In this document: in pieces, positions 25,937-35,592 of the stretch | Numbering within the stretch: position 1 is the first letter of the stretch | Layout: every line of letters starts with the position of its first letter | Origin: an uncultured Eubacteriales bacterium | GTDB taxonomy: Bacteria; Bacillota; Clostridia; Monoglobales; Monoglobaceae | Direction: 5' to 3' | Assembly (NCBI GenBank): GCA_905198865.1 | Contig: CAJKEB010000006.1 | Span: forward strand, 1-61,571 | Length of the DNA: 61,571 nt | Program-made: the position numbers and the translations under genes | Notes under the pieces: generated by a model | What the model saw: the letters and a program-made list of their open reading frames with translations, nothing else | Database searches by the model: none | What the model was told of the DNA's origin: nothing

Positions 25937-28117
25937 CTATTTCTGAAGTTTGTTATACAGTCTTGTTATGAGCTCGATATATTTGCGTCTTAAAAATCCC
26001 GGTTTGTTTTTTGCGGTATTGTCCGGCGATGTATTAGTCTCGGTGAGGGCTCTGCTTAAGGTTAAGTCATGCACTTTTGCAGCGGCTTCCGCCTCCTGCA
26101 TCAAGACCTCCTGTGCGTTAACACGGCTTAAGGTGTTGGGTTTCATTTCATAAGTGCCGTCGCTTTTGAGTACCCTTGCTTTGACTGTATCGCTGAGACA
26201 TATATCCACATAATGATTGATAATATCTTTTATTCTCGGCGAATAAATCGGACAGCCTACTTCTACGCGTTTATCCATGTTTCTCGTCATAATATCAGCG
26301 GAGGCAATAAACAGTTTTTGGTCAGCGCCCTTGCCGAAGCTGTATATTCTTGAATGTTCAAGAAATCTTCCGACAATACTGTAAACCTTAATGTTTTCGG
26401 TAAGCCCCGGTATGCCCGGAAGCAGGCAGCAAATTCCTCTGACAAGCATAGTGACCTCCACTCCGGCAGCGCTTGCCTGCTGAAGCTTCAGAATAATTTT
26501 TTTGTCGGTTACCGAGTTTACCTTCATAAATATTCTGCCGTTTTTGCCTTTTTCGATTTCTCCATCGATGTATTCGATTATACGGCTCTTCATGGCGTTC
26601 GGAGCAACCCAAAGATGCTTATACTCGCCGTCAAGATTGGAGATAGAAATGTTGCTGAAGAACGCCGCGGCGTCCTCGCCGATTTCGTGGTCCTGTGTAA
26701 TGAACGAGAAGTCGGTATATTGTTTTGCCGTCTTTTCGTTATAGTTGCCCGTTCCGATTTGTGTTGTGTAATGCGTCTTGCCGTTGATATTTTTGGTGAT
26801 AAGGCACACCTTTGAGTGAACCTTGTAATCGTCAAGCCCGTACACAATCCGGCATCCTGCCTGTTCAAGACGTTCTGACCAGTCGATGTTGTTTTGCTCG
26901 TCAAAGCGCGCTCTGAGTTCGAACAGCGCAAGAACTTCCTTGCCGTTTTCCGCCGCCGTACACAGATGTTCAATAAGCTTTGCATTTTTGGCAAGACGGT
27001 AAATGGTAATTTTGATTGAAATCACGTCCGGGTCGCTTGCCGAACGTTTGATAAGGTCAACAAACGGATCCATGCTCTCGTATGGATAGGATAAGATCAC
27101 ATCATCGCAGTTTGTGCCTGTCATGATTTCGCTGTGAGTGTGCTGGGGTTCAAATTCCGGGTAGCACAGCTGAGCGGTTTGTTCCTCGTTAAATTTGGAC
27201 TGAAGTCCGAAGACATAGCCGAGACTGATAGGTGACTTCGTAACAAAAATCTGCTTGTCGGTTATGCTGAGCTTGTTGCACAGCAGATTTTTTGTGTACT
27301 CTTCAAGCTCATGCGCCGCTTCGAGACGAACGGCGGCAAGACGTCTGCGCTTTTTCAAGAGCTTCTTCATTTTGCTTCTGAAGTCCTCGTTAATCTCGTA
27401 GGCCTCATCGTTTGGGTTTATGTCCGCATTTCTTGTTGCACAGAATATGTTTTTGTCACTTATGGCATAACCTTCAAATATTTCCTCAAGATACATATAG
27501 ATAATATCCTCCATATGGATATACCGTATCTTTCTGCCGGGCATGAAAAGCACGGGCGGCAGACTTGAAGGAACAGTTACAACGCCTATACACTCGGATT
27601 TCTTCCTCTGGATTTTGCCGACAACGCACAGCTGTTTGGAAGCGATAAACGGAAAAGGATGATGCTCGTCAACAATTTGGGGCGACAGAATCGGATGAAT
27701 GTAGTTTAAAAAATAGTCCTTAACAAATTTAACTTCTTCCGCAGTCAAATCTTTCGGCGCAAGATGAGAAATATTGTACGACTTCAGCTTTTTGGTGACG
27801 TTTTTGTAGGTTTCATCCTTCATCTTATAAAGCGGTCTGACCGCTTCGTAGATTTTTGCCAGCTGCTCGCTCGGCGTCATGCCCGTCTTGTTGTCAATCG
27901 CTTTTTTGTCCGCTATAGAGAGGTCAAACAAGCTGCCGACTCTTACCATAAAGAATTCGTCAAGGTTGCTGACAAAAATAGCAATAAACTTCAGCTTTTC
28001 GTACAGAGGCACTTCCGGGCTGGTTGCCTCCTGCAAAACGCGCTGGTCAAAGCGGAGCCATGACAACTCGCGGTTCTGCATAAACTTATATTGGGGTTTT
28101 GAAGATTTTTCGCTCAT
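25937..28117 (-). CDS. ppk1: Polyphosphate kinase 1
   Basis: A 726-residue enzyme that makes inorganic polyphosphate from ATP reversibly. Seen: the N-terminal domain beginning FMQNRELSWLRFDQRVLQEA, a head domain, and two phospholipase D-like catalytic domains containing the histidines in YKVHSKVCLI and FLEHSRIYSF. The ATG at 28117 is chosen; the in-frame GTG at 28126 falls inside the AAGGTGA ribosome binding site. A polar tail after residue 670 is unusual but short. It is upstream of mgtE; magnesium and polyphosphate physiology may be linked, but this is only inference. Confidence 0.95.
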   Translation of the reverse strand: MSEKSSKPQYKFMQNRELSWLRFDQRVLQEATSPEVPLYEKLKFIAIFVSNLDEFFMVRVGSLFDLSIADKKAIDNKTGMTPSEQLAKIYEAVRPLYKMKDETYKNVTKKLKSYNISHLAPKDLTAEEVKFVKDYFLNYIHPILSPQIVDEHHPFPFIASKQLCVVGKIQRKKSECIGVVTVPSSLPPVLFMPGRKIRYIHMEDIIYMYLEEIFEGYAISDKNIFCATRNADINPNDEAYEINEDFRSKMKKLLKKRRRLAAVRLEAAHELEEYTKNLLCNKLSITDKQIFVTKSPISLGYVFGLQSKFNEEQTAQLCYPEFEPQHTHSEIMTGTNCDDVILSYPYESMDPFVDLIKRSASDPDVISIKITIYRLAKNAKLIEHLCTAAENGKEVLALFELRARFDEQNNIDWSERLEQAGCRIVYGLDDYKVHSKVCLITKNINGKTHYTTQIGTGNYNEKTAKQYTDFSFITQDHEIGEDAAAFFSNISISNLDGEYKHLWVAPNAMKSRIIEYIDGEIEKGKNGRIFMKVNSVTDKKIILKLQQASAAGVEVTMLVRGICCLLPGIPGLTENIKVYSIVGRFLEHSRIYSFGKGADQKLFIASADIMTRNMDKRVEVGCPIYSPRIKDIINHYVDICLSDTVKARVLKSDGTYEMKPNTLSRVNAQEVLMQEAEAAAKVHDLTLSRALTETNTSPDNTAKNKPGFLRRKYIELITRLYNKLQK

Positions 28118-28266
28118 GGAAATCACCTTTCAATAATAATCATAGTTTGTCAGGATATGTAATGTTATATGCTTTATTATACAGCGGTTCTGCGGCTATT
28201 GTAAAGTAAAATTTGTGTAAAATAATGTCGGAGACGGTGTTTTTGCATTGCCGTGATATTGAATGA

Positions 28267-28295
28267 TTGACATTTGCTCAAAAAGATGTTATAAT
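28267..28295 (+). promoter_or_regulatory. Strong sigma-A promoter for the MBOAT operon
   Basis: Perfect TTGACA (28267-28272), a 17-bp spacer and perfect TATAAT (28290-28295). The leader to the start is about 115 nt. Confidence 0.8.
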
Positions 28296-28416
28296 GATAA
28301 ACTGTGTTATGATGAAAAATGGAATGTGTATTTTTGCACGGTTATATAGAAATATTGTCAAGATTAAATATTATTGATGCTCGTCAATTCGATTTCTGAG
28401 GGGGAACAGGGCGAAA

Positions 28417-29814
28417 ATGGTTTTTTCAAGTTTGCTGTTTTTATGTATATTTCTGCCGGTAGTATTGCTGCTTTATTTCTGGAACGGCAATATGACATAC
28501 AGAAATACCGTAATGGTTATAGCGTCGCTGGTATTTTACGCCTGGGGCGAGCCTGTATGGGTAATTGCGCTGCTTGTCAGTGCGGGTATTGATTATGTGA
28601 ACGGACTTATTATTCATAAGCATTTCGGAAAGTGGCAGGCAAAACTGGCATTGATTGCTTCGCTTGTGCTTAACCTCGGAATACTTGCCACGTTTAAATA
28701 TTCAAGCTGGATAGTAGGCAGCATAAACTCGGCACTTGGTCTTAATATTCCGTATTATAATTTTGCTTTGCCGCTCGGTATCTCGTTCTATACATTTCAG
28801 ACTTTGTCTTATACAATAGATATGTACAGGGGCGAAATTGAGGTGCAGAAGAATCCGCTGAACTTTTTGTGCTATGTCTCGATGTTTCCCCAGCTTGTGG
28901 CAGGACCTATTGTTCGTTATATTGATATTCAGAAGCAGATTGACTACAGAAGAGTTACCCTCAAGGGCTTTGAATACGGTGTTTTGAGATTTGTCCAGGG
29001 TATGCTTAAAAAGGTTGTGCTTGCCAACGGTATAGGAGCCGTTGCAACGTCACTGCTTGATACTAATTTTGGAGCTTCAAGCTCAGTCTTGTCGGCTTGG
29101 GTCGGAATTATCGCTTATACCTTCCAGATTTATTTCGATTTTTCGGGATATTCGGATATGGCGATAGGTATGGGCAGAATGTTCGGGTTTAACTTCCTTG
29201 AAAACTTCAACTACCCGTATATTTCAAAGAGTGTTACCGAGTTCTGGAGAAGATGGCATATATCGCTCAGTACCTTTTTCAGAGATTATGTATATATTCC
29301 GCTCGGCGGAAACAGGAAGCATCAGATTTTCAATATTATGGTAGTTTGGATGCTTACCGGTCTTTGGCACGGCGCAAGCTGGAACTTTGTTCTTTGGGGC
29401 TTGTTCTACGGTATATTGCTGATTATCGAGAAAAAGGCGTTTAAGGGTGCGTTGCTCAGACTTCCGGCGTTTTTCGGTCATTTATACTGTATTATTATAT
29501 TCGTACTGGGTTGGGCATTATTCTACTATACCGACTTTAATGACCTGAAGAATTGGTTTATTTGCGCATTCGGAGGAACGGGCAAGCTATACGACTATAC
29601 CGGATTTACCACGCTGATGTCAAACCTATGGCTGTTTATCGCCTGTGCAGTTGCGTCAACGCCGATTCTAAGGTACGGTTATCGCTGGTTTGCCGACAAG
29701 TGCAAGGCGATAAATATTATTGTGACACCGGTGCTGGTGGTTGTTCTGCTTGCGGCATGCTTTGTGCTGCTGGTGGGAGAATCGTATAATCCGTTCCTGT
29801 ACTTCAGGTTCTAA
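28417..29814 (+). CDS. MBOAT family O-acyltransferase
   Basis: A 465-residue polytopic membrane protein of the MBOAT family (AlgI/PatA/DltB-like). Seen: many hydrophobic helices, the segment YFDFSGYSDMAIGMGRMFGF, the FWRRWHISLSTFFRDYVYIPLGG motif, and the conserved active-site His in LTGLWHGASWNF. These proteins move acyl groups, usually acetyl, across the membrane for O-acylation of surface polymers. The following DHHW/AlgX-like gene is the usual partner, so acetylation of an exported glycan is the best guess. GAGGGGGA precedes the ATG. Confidence 0.92.
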   Translation: MVFSSLLFLCIFLPVVLLLYFWNGNMTYRNTVMVIASLVFYAWGEPVWVIALLVSAGIDYVNGLIIHKHFGKWQAKLALIASLVLNLGILATFKYSSWIVGSINSALGLNIPYYNFALPLGISFYTFQTLSYTIDMYRGEIEVQKNPLNFLCYVSMFPQLVAGPIVRYIDIQKQIDYRRVTLKGFEYGVLRFVQGMLKKVVLANGIGAVATSLLDTNFGASSSVLSAWVGIIAYTFQIYFDFSGYSDMAIGMGRMFGFNFLENFNYPYISKSVTEFWRRWHISLSTFFRDYVYIPLGGNRKHQIFNIMVVWMLTGLWHGASWNFVLWGLFYGILLIIEKKAFKGALLRLPAFFGHLYCIIIFVLGWALFYYTDFNDLKNWFICAFGGTGKLYDYTGFTTLMSNLWLFIACAVASTPILRYGYRWFADKCKAINIIVTPVLVVVLLAACFVLLVGESYNPFLYFRF

Positions 29815-29863
29815 AGAATTAGTTCATTACGTTCCGATATACGGATAAAAGGGGATATAATAA

Positions 29864-31060
29864 ATGAAAACAGCAAGAAGAGTTATTACGGTAATATTTT
29901 TTATAGCTTTTCTCATTGCGGGATTTGTTACGGTTGTTATTCTGCCTAAGGATGAAAACAGTGCAAAGCAGGAGAACAGAAATCTTGCTTCTATGCCTCA
30001 GTTTAGCTGGCAAAGCTTTAAATCCGGCGAATTTACCAAAGATTTTGAAACATATCTTTCTGATAACGTTGGCTACAGAAGCGTGTTTACGAGCATATCT
30101 TCTGAGTATAAAAGCAATAAGGGAATCAATAAGTTCGGTAAGGTTGTCGATACCAACGGGGATTTGGGTACGGGCTCAACCACAAAAAGCCAGCTTCTGG
30201 TTACTGACGACAGAGTGATGGAGATTTATCATGTCGATGAAACAGCCAGACAGGAATATATTGATATGGTTGACTTTTATGCCCAGAAGCTTCCCGAGTC
30301 AATAAATCTGTATTCGATGATTATTCCGACCCAGGTGGATTTTATCCCGTTCTATAACACCGTCGGCGATAATCAAAAGGACAGTATAGATTATTTTTAC
30401 GGGCATTTTAACAAGCGCGTCAAAAATATAAACGTATATGATACGCTGAACGAGCATTTTACTAACAATGAATATGTATATTTCAGAACCGACCACCATT
30501 GGACTCAGCTTGGCGCATATTATGCATATTGCAAAATGGGCGAGGATATGGGGTTCCCGGTACAGAAAATCGAGGAATTCCAAAAAGGCGAGGTTAAGGA
30601 CTTTACGGGATATTTGTTCAGTCAGGCTCAGGCGCCATATCTTGAGGAGCATAAAGACACAATAGAGTACTATAAAAATGCCATCAATGATATAGAGTTT
30701 AAAGCGGTTACTTTCAGTTATATTCCGGGTCAGGAGTTTGATTATAAGGGCAAAATGTTTGATTTGAGCAAGGAAAAATCATATACTATGTTCTTAGGCG
30801 GTGATCAGCCTTATATCGAGATTGATTCCGAGAGCCCGAATAAAAGAACGCTGGTTATGCTGAAGGACTCGTATTCAAACGCGCTCATACCGTGGCTTAC
30901 CTGTTCGTATAACAAGATTATAGTGATTGACGCCAGAACCTATGACCAGACGATTACAAAAATTTTAAACACCACGCCTGTTGATGATTTTCTTATAACC
31001 AACTATATAATGGGTACCAACTTCAGAGATTATATCAAGATGTGCCGTGATATTTATTAA
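29864..31060 (+). CDS. DHHW-family (AlgX/AlgJ-like) surface acetylation protein
   Basis: A 398-residue protein with one N-terminal membrane segment and an extracellular SGNH-hydrolase-like domain. The motif FRTDHHWTQLGAYYAYC gives the family its name; a late LKDSYSNALIPW supplies the Ser of the SGNH fold. It is encoded 49 bp after the MBOAT gene with GGGGA upstream. Together they resemble O-acetyltransfer systems in which the MBOAT exports acetyl groups and the partner transfers them. The glycan acceptor is unknown; the TagA-like and GT2 enzymes nearby are possible sources. Confidence 0.87.
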   Translation: MKTARRVITVIFFIAFLIAGFVTVVILPKDENSAKQENRNLASMPQFSWQSFKSGEFTKDFETYLSDNVGYRSVFTSISSEYKSNKGINKFGKVVDTNGDLGTGSTTKSQLLVTDDRVMEIYHVDETARQEYIDMVDFYAQKLPESINLYSMIIPTQVDFIPFYNTVGDNQKDSIDYFYGHFNKRVKNINVYDTLNEHFTNNEYVYFRTDHHWTQLGAYYAYCKMGEDMGFPVQKIEEFQKGEVKDFTGYLFSQAQAPYLEEHKDTIEYYKNAINDIEFKAVTFSYIPGQEFDYKGKMFDLSKEKSYTMFLGGDQPYIEIDSESPNKRTLVMLKDSYSNALIPWLTCSYNKIIVIDARTYDQTITKILNTTPVDDFLITNYIMGTNFRDYIKMCRDIY

Positions 31061-31149
31061 AGAGAAGTATTAAACCGGCGGTAAAATAGCATCAGCTTTG
31101 TTTGCCGTCAATAATTTGTAACTTTTGTGTTAGAATTTTGCAATTTCTC

Positions 31150-31178
31150 TTTACAAATTTGTAATAATGTGTTATAAT
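31150..31178 (+). promoter_or_regulatory. Promoter for veg
   Basis: TTTACA (31150-31155), a 17-bp spacer and TATAAT (31173-31178), about 30 bp before the likely TTG start. Confidence 0.7.
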
Positions 31179-31209
31179 ACAGAAAATGCTGTGAAAAGGG
31201 GTTGGACAT

Positions 31210-31539
31210 TTGTACGGTCAGAATGATTTATCAAAAATCAAGTCCAGTCTTACCGACAACGTTGGCCATAAGGTCAGATTGACGGCGAAGAAAGGCAGAA
31301 AGCAAATTGTTACCCGTGAGGGCGTAATTGAGAATACTTATCCCAGTATCTTTACGGTTAAGCTGGATAATCAAAGTGAGTTTTTCACCTCCGAGCGCAG
31401 GGTATCGTACAGCTACGCAGACGTGCTTACAAAGTCTGTTGAGCTGGTTATCTATACTCCTGAGGAGGGAACGGATTCTGTTTTCAGTGAGAAGACAGAG
31501 TCTCCTGAGGTTATTGCGGATATGGAAGATATTATTTAA
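31210..31539 (+). CDS. veg: Veg family protein
   Basis: A 109-residue protein with the Veg domain: an N-terminal helix DLSKIKSSLTDNVGHKVRL, then an Sm-like beta segment GRKQIVTREGVIENTYPSIF and FFTSERRVSYSYADVLT. The Bacillus homologue is highly expressed and stimulates biofilm formation. The acidic 30-residue tail is longer than in short homologues. The start is a TTG at 31210 preceded by AAGGGG; no ATG is available before the conserved helix. A terminator-like hairpin follows at 31603-31623. Confidence 0.88.
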   Translation: MYGQNDLSKIKSSLTDNVGHKVRLTAKKGRKQIVTREGVIENTYPSIFTVKLDNQSEFFTSERRVSYSYADVLTKSVELVIYTPEEGTDSVFSEKTESPEVIADMEDII

Positions 31540-31602
31540 TTATCTTCTCTTTGGTAACTATTTTTGCAATGCGGGCGGATACGCACTTTACCGCCATGAA
31601 AT

Positions 31603-31623
31603 GCCCCGAAACGGGGCTTTTTT
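31603..31623 (+). terminator. Intrinsic terminator after veg
   Basis: GCCCCG (31603-31608) / CGGGGC (31612-31617) followed by six T. The remaining bases to rny (31624-31999) hold a promoter and a roughly 200-nt AT-rich leader in which no known RNA is recognised. Confidence 0.8.
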
Positions 31624-31755
31624 CATGCCTTTTTCCCGCCGGATTTATTGGATTTTTCACAGAACGGAAAAATGTAAACGGCAAAAGTGAGGAAATAAAC
31701 AGAATATTGTTAGGAAAAAGTAACAAACATTAGCTTCAAACCGCGTGGTTTTGTC

Positions 31756-31784
31756 TTGACTTTTTGACGAAATTTGTGTATAAT
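31756..31784 (+). promoter_or_regulatory. Promoter for rny
   Basis: TTGACT (31756-31761), a 17-bp spacer and perfect TATAAT (31779-31784). It leaves a leader of about 210 nt before rny. Confidence 0.75.
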
Positions 31785-31999
31785 AAGCTGTGTGAATTCT
31801 ATGCGTACACGATTTTTAATTGTTTTGCAGTGTATCATCTTCTTTTCAAAAGGTATAAAAAGCTTTACAAAACGTCAATATACAGATGCACTTTGGATAA
31901 TTCAAAAGCGCATATTACGCAAGCAAAATTGTAAAAGGGCGTTTTGATGAATTTGTTTGAATTAAAATATAAAGGTTATTAAGGAGGTGCTTTAAGACT

Positions 32000-33571
32000 T
32001 TGACTTGGATATGGATTTTAATATTGGCAGCCGTAGTTATTTTGGGTCTGTTCGGCGCATTTGCCGCATTCAGATACGGCTATTCATATAGAAAAAACTT
32101 TGCGGAGCTTAAAATCGGAAGTGCCGAAGAAGAGGCTGAACGTATTTTGCATGACGCAACCGAAGCCGCAGAAAAAGATGCGGAAAACATAAAAAAGGAA
32201 AAATTGCTTGAAGCGAAAGAAGAGATACATAAATCAAGAACAGAATTAGAACGTGAAATCAAAGAGAGAAGAAACGACCTGCAGCGTCAGGAAAGACGTG
32301 TACAGCAAAAAGAAGATACAATAGACAAGAAAAGTCAGATGATTGAGAAAAAAGAGGAGCAGATACAGAGGAAGTTCAATGAGGTGGAAGAACTTCAGGC
32401 TGAGACAGAGCGTGTTAAAAAGCTCCAGATTGCCCAGCTTGAAAAAATCGCAACAATGACTGCTTCTCAGGCAAAGGAATTGCTTCTCAAAGAAGTCGAG
32501 GACGAGGTGAAACACGAATCGGCTTTGCTTATTAAGAGTGTAACTGAGCAAGCCAAGGAAGAGGCGGAAGAAAAGGCGAAAAAGATTATAACCGGTGCAA
32601 TACAGAGGTTTGCGGCGGATTATGTTACCGAAACAACTGTGTCGGTTGTTCCTCTGCCGAATGATGAAATGAAAGGCAGAATCATCGGCCGCGAGGGAAG
32701 AAACATCAGAACAATCGAGACAATGACCGGTATCGATTTGATAATTGACGATACTCCGGAAGCTGTTATCCTATCGGGTTTTGACCCTGTAAAACGTGAG
32801 ATTGCAAGGCGTTCGCTTGAAAAGCTTATCACTGACGGCAGAATTCATCCGGGACGTATTGAAGAAATGGTCGAGAAGTCTCAGAAAGAGGTTATGACCG
32901 TTATTAAGCAGGAGGGTGAAAGAGCGGTATTTGATACCAATGTTCACGGTCTTAATAACGAGCTCGTTAAGCTTATCGGCAGACTTAAATACAGAACAAG
33001 CTATGGCCAGAATGTTCTTCAGCATTCTGTTGAGGTTTCGCATTTGGCGGGACTTATGGCGGCTGAACTCGGCGCTGATGTCGCATTGGCGAAGCGCGCG
33101 GGTCTGCTCCATGATATAGGTAAGGCAGTTGACCATGAGGTTGAAGGCTCACACGTTACTATCGGCGCTGATATTGCGAGAAAGTATAAAGAAAACGACA
33201 AGGTTGTTCACTGTATTCTTGCGCATCACGGCGATATAGAGCCGAATTCGATTGAAGCATGCCTTATTCAGGCTGCGGATTGTATTTCTGCCGCAAGGCC
33301 GGGAGCAAGACGCGAGAATCTTGAAAACTACATCAAGCGTCTTGAACAGCTTGAAGAAATTTCAAATTCATTTGAAGGCGTTGAGCGTTCCTTTGCTATA
33401 CAGGCCGGACGTGAAGTCCGCATTATGGTAAAGGCGGATAAGGTAAGCGATGACGATACAATTCTGATGGCTAAGGATATCGTTAAGAAGATTGAAGAGA
33501 CCATGGAATATCCCGGTCAGATAAAGGTTAACGTTATCCGTGAACTGAGAGCTATAGAATACGCTAAGTAA
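32000..33571 (+). CDS. rny: Ribonuclease Y
   Basis: A 523-residue membrane-anchored endoribonuclease starting mRNA turnover in Firmicutes. Seen: an N-terminal membrane helix (residues 3-22), a long charged coiled coil to about 205, a KH domain with GRIIGREGRNIRTIE around 230, and an HD domain with HDIGKAVDHE near residue 370 holding the metal-binding His-Asp. The start is TTG at 32000, with a near-perfect AAGGAGGTG at 31981-31989. The length is the family's usual ~520. Confidence 0.95.
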   Translation: MTWIWILILAAVVILGLFGAFAAFRYGYSYRKNFAELKIGSAEEEAERILHDATEAAEKDAENIKKEKLLEAKEEIHKSRTELEREIKERRNDLQRQERRVQQKEDTIDKKSQMIEKKEEQIQRKFNEVEELQAETERVKKLQIAQLEKIATMTASQAKELLLKEVEDEVKHESALLIKSVTEQAKEEAEEKAKKIITGAIQRFAADYVTETTVSVVPLPNDEMKGRIIGREGRNIRTIETMTGIDLIIDDTPEAVILSGFDPVKREIARRSLEKLITDGRIHPGRIEEMVEKSQKEVMTVIKQEGERAVFDTNVHGLNNELVKLIGRLKYRTSYGQNVLQHSVEVSHLAGLMAAELGADVALAKRAGLLHDIGKAVDHEVEGSHVTIGADIARKYKENDKVVHCILAHHGDIEPNSIEACLIQAADCISAARPGARRENLENYIKRLEQLEEISNSFEGVERSFAIQAGREVRIMVKADKVSDDDTILMAKDIVKKIEETMEYPGQIKVNVIRELRAIEYAK

Positions 33572-33608
33572 TTAAGCTATAAGTTTTGTTTGGATTTTGT
33601 AAAAACAC

Positions 33609-33638
33609 GGACTGTTCTGTTATTTTTCGGAGCAGTCC
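33609..33638 (+). terminator. Intrinsic terminator after rny
   Basis: A 9-bp stem (33609-33617 / 33630-33638) with one G-U pair, followed by a T-rich stretch. Confidence 0.7.
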
Positions 33639-33689
33639 TTTACACTTTTGTTACATAATAATAAAAAAATATTAATTTGAAAAAAAGTA

Positions 33690-33718
33690 TTGCATTTTGA
33701 TTTTATATGTGGTATAAT
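33690..33718 (+). promoter_or_regulatory. Promoter for secG
   Basis: TTGCAT (33690-33695), a 17-bp spacer and TATAAT (33713-33718). Confidence 0.7.
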
Positions 33719-33799
33719 TCAAAATACTGATGCTTTGAGATTAAGCAAAATATAATAAAACACGATACGCTTTGCGGCGTACGAGGAGGAAGTTCGAAG

Positions 33800-34303
33800 A
33801 TGCAAACAGCTTTAATTATTATTCATGTAGTCATAGCGGTTATTTTAACTGTTATTGTACTTATGCAGCACGGAAAGCAGCAAGGTCTGTCCGGTGCTAT
33901 TGCAGGCGGCGCAGAAACCTTCTTTGGAAAGAATAAGGGTAGAACTGTCGACGCAATGCTTAAGAAGTTTACTGCGGTTGTTGCAATTTTATTTATTGTT
34001 TCATCCGTTGTTCTTACAGCTGTATCTATTAACCAGTACGCAGCTGAGAATTCGGCAACCGAGAGCAGCGAAAGCGGAGAAGGTCAGGCTCTTACTTTGG
34101 ATGAAAACGGCAATTTAGTTGATGAGAACGGCAATATCGCAGGTACTGCCGAAGGTATGCAGGCTGCTGAAAGTGCAGAGGGTACGGAAGCCGCAGAAGG
34201 CACAGAAGCCGCAGCTCCGGAGGGTGCAGAAGCGCCGGCTGACGCCGCTGCCGAAGTACAAGCTGAAAATGCTGCTGACGGACAGGCTGCAAACGGTCAG
34301 TAA
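33800..34303 (+). CDS. secG: Preprotein translocase subunit SecG with long C-terminal tail
   Basis: A small subunit of the SecYEG channel. Residues 1-75 are a complete SecG: first membrane helix TALIIIHVVIAVILTVIVLM, the loop HGKQQGLSGAIAGGAETFFGKNKGR, and the second helix FTAVVAILFIVSSVVL. About 90 residues then follow that are rich in Ala, Glu and Gly, giving 167 residues where 75-80 is normal. With the usual topology the tail would be outside the cell. It is monocistronic here, without the frequent rnr-smpB-ssrA neighbours. AGGAGGAAG precedes the ATG. Confidence 0.9.
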   Translation: MQTALIIIHVVIAVILTVIVLMQHGKQQGLSGAIAGGAETFFGKNKGRTVDAMLKKFTAVVAILFIVSSVVLTAVSINQYAAENSATESSESGEGQALTLDENGNLVDENGNIAGTAEGMQAAESAEGTEAAEGTEAAAPEGAEAPADAAAEVQAENAADGQAANGQ

Positions 34304-34360
34304 TTTAATCCTAATGAGCTGACTCAATGAGTTTTTAAAGCGTTATTAAATTGTATTCAG

Positions 34361-34386
34361 AGGGCAGGCATTAGTCTGCCCTTTTA
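34361..34386 (+). terminator. Intrinsic terminator after secG
   Basis: AGGGCAG (34361-34367) / CTGCCCT (34376-34382) plus a short T run. Confidence 0.8.
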
Positions 34387-34501
34387 TCGTTAAAACGGAA
34401 GAATTAAACCGGAGCCTGACATAAGTTGTTGTACATACATGGGCGGCAACGGTTCCAGCTATACAATTTAATATATAATGAAAATGTATTGGAGAGATAT
34501 T

Positions 34502-35449
34502 ATGAAAGATACAAAGTTATTTGTAGTGCTCCCGTGTTATAACGAGGAGGAAGTGCTTGGAGAGACATCTAAGCGCCTTTTTGAGCTGTACTCTAAGATG
34601 ATAGGCGACGGAACTATCAGCAGCGAAAGCAGAATTGTCTTTGTTGATGACGGCAGCCGTGACAGGACATGGGAAATAATCAGCGGTCTTTGTGACAGCG
34701 ATGAAGTATACCGCGGTGTTAAGCTGGCGCATAACGCAGGACATCAGAACGCTTTGCTCGGCGGACTTATGACGATTAAAGACGAATGTGACTGCGCTGT
34801 TTCGATTGACGCTGATTTGCAGGATGACATAAACGTTATACCTGATATGGTTAAGAAGTTCGACGAGGGCTGTGACGTGGTATATGGTGTCCGCAGCGAC
34901 AGAAAGACCGATACGTTTTTTAAAAGAACAACGGCGCAGGGCTTTTATAAGTTCATGTCCGCAATGGGTGTTGATGTTGTATATAATCATGCCGATTACA
35001 GATTAATGAGCAGACGAGCCCTGAACGATTTAAGCAGTTTCAAAGAGGTAAACCTGTTTCTGCGCGGCCTTGTTCCGCTTATCGGCTATAAGAGCGACAG
35101 CGTATACTATGAGCGCGCCGAGCGTTTTGCGGGCGAGAGCAAGTATCCGCTTAAGAAAATGCTGTCATTTGCATTTGACGGCATTACGTCGTTCAGCGTT
35201 AAGCCGATAAAGATACTTTGGTCAGTAGGTGTTTTGGTTTGTATTGCCGCAATAATTGCCGCAATATATACGCTTGTAAGCAAGCTCTTCGGTTATACCT
35301 CCGACGGCTGGGCATCGCTCATGTGTTCAATTTGGTTCCTCGGCGGCGTACAGCTTATATCAATAGGCGTAATCGGTGAATATATCGGCAAGATATACAA
35401 AGAGACGAAAGCAAGACCAAGATACATAATCGAGACATACAAAAAGTAA
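34502..35449 (+). CDS. Polyprenyl-phosphate glycosyltransferase, GT2
   Basis: A 315-residue GT-A glycosyltransferase of the DPM1/GtrB/YkcC type, expected to attach a sugar to polyprenyl phosphate on the inner membrane face. Seen: VVLPCYNEEEVL at the start, IVFVDDGSRDRTW, a DXD-like IDADLQDD, and two C-terminal membrane helices (WSVGVLVCIAAIIAAIYTL and SIWFLGGVQLISIGVI). The ATG at 34502 with GGAGAGA upstream is preferred over the ATG at 34478. The acceptor pathway is not clear; a surface glycan or glycolipid is likely. Confidence 0.9.
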   Translation: MKDTKLFVVLPCYNEEEVLGETSKRLFELYSKMIGDGTISSESRIVFVDDGSRDRTWEIISGLCDSDEVYRGVKLAHNAGHQNALLGGLMTIKDECDCAVSIDADLQDDINVIPDMVKKFDEGCDVVYGVRSDRKTDTFFKRTTAQGFYKFMSAMGVDVVYNHADYRLMSRRALNDLSSFKEVNLFLRGLVPLIGYKSDSVYYERAERFAGESKYPLKKMLSFAFDGITSFSVKPIKILWSVGVLVCIAAIIAAIYTLVSKLFGYTSDGWASLMCSIWFLGGVQLISIGVIGEYIGKIYKETKARPRYIIETYKK

Positions 35450-35523
35450 TGCGATGCACGGTACAGTAATGATTTGCGGCGGAATAGGTTTGTTAATTTT
35501 CTATTAAGATTCTGCGGTGATTG

Positions 35524-35552
35524 TTGAGAATTGTATAAATGTGTGTTATAAT
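35524..35552 (+). promoter_or_regulatory. Promoter for the SLH-peptidase gene
   Basis: TTGAGA (35524-35529), a 17-bp spacer and TATAAT (35547-35552), followed by GAGGTG and the GTG start. Confidence 0.7.
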
Positions 35553-35592
35553 GAATATCAAAATCCGGTTTAAATTTAAAGAGGTGAATTTT

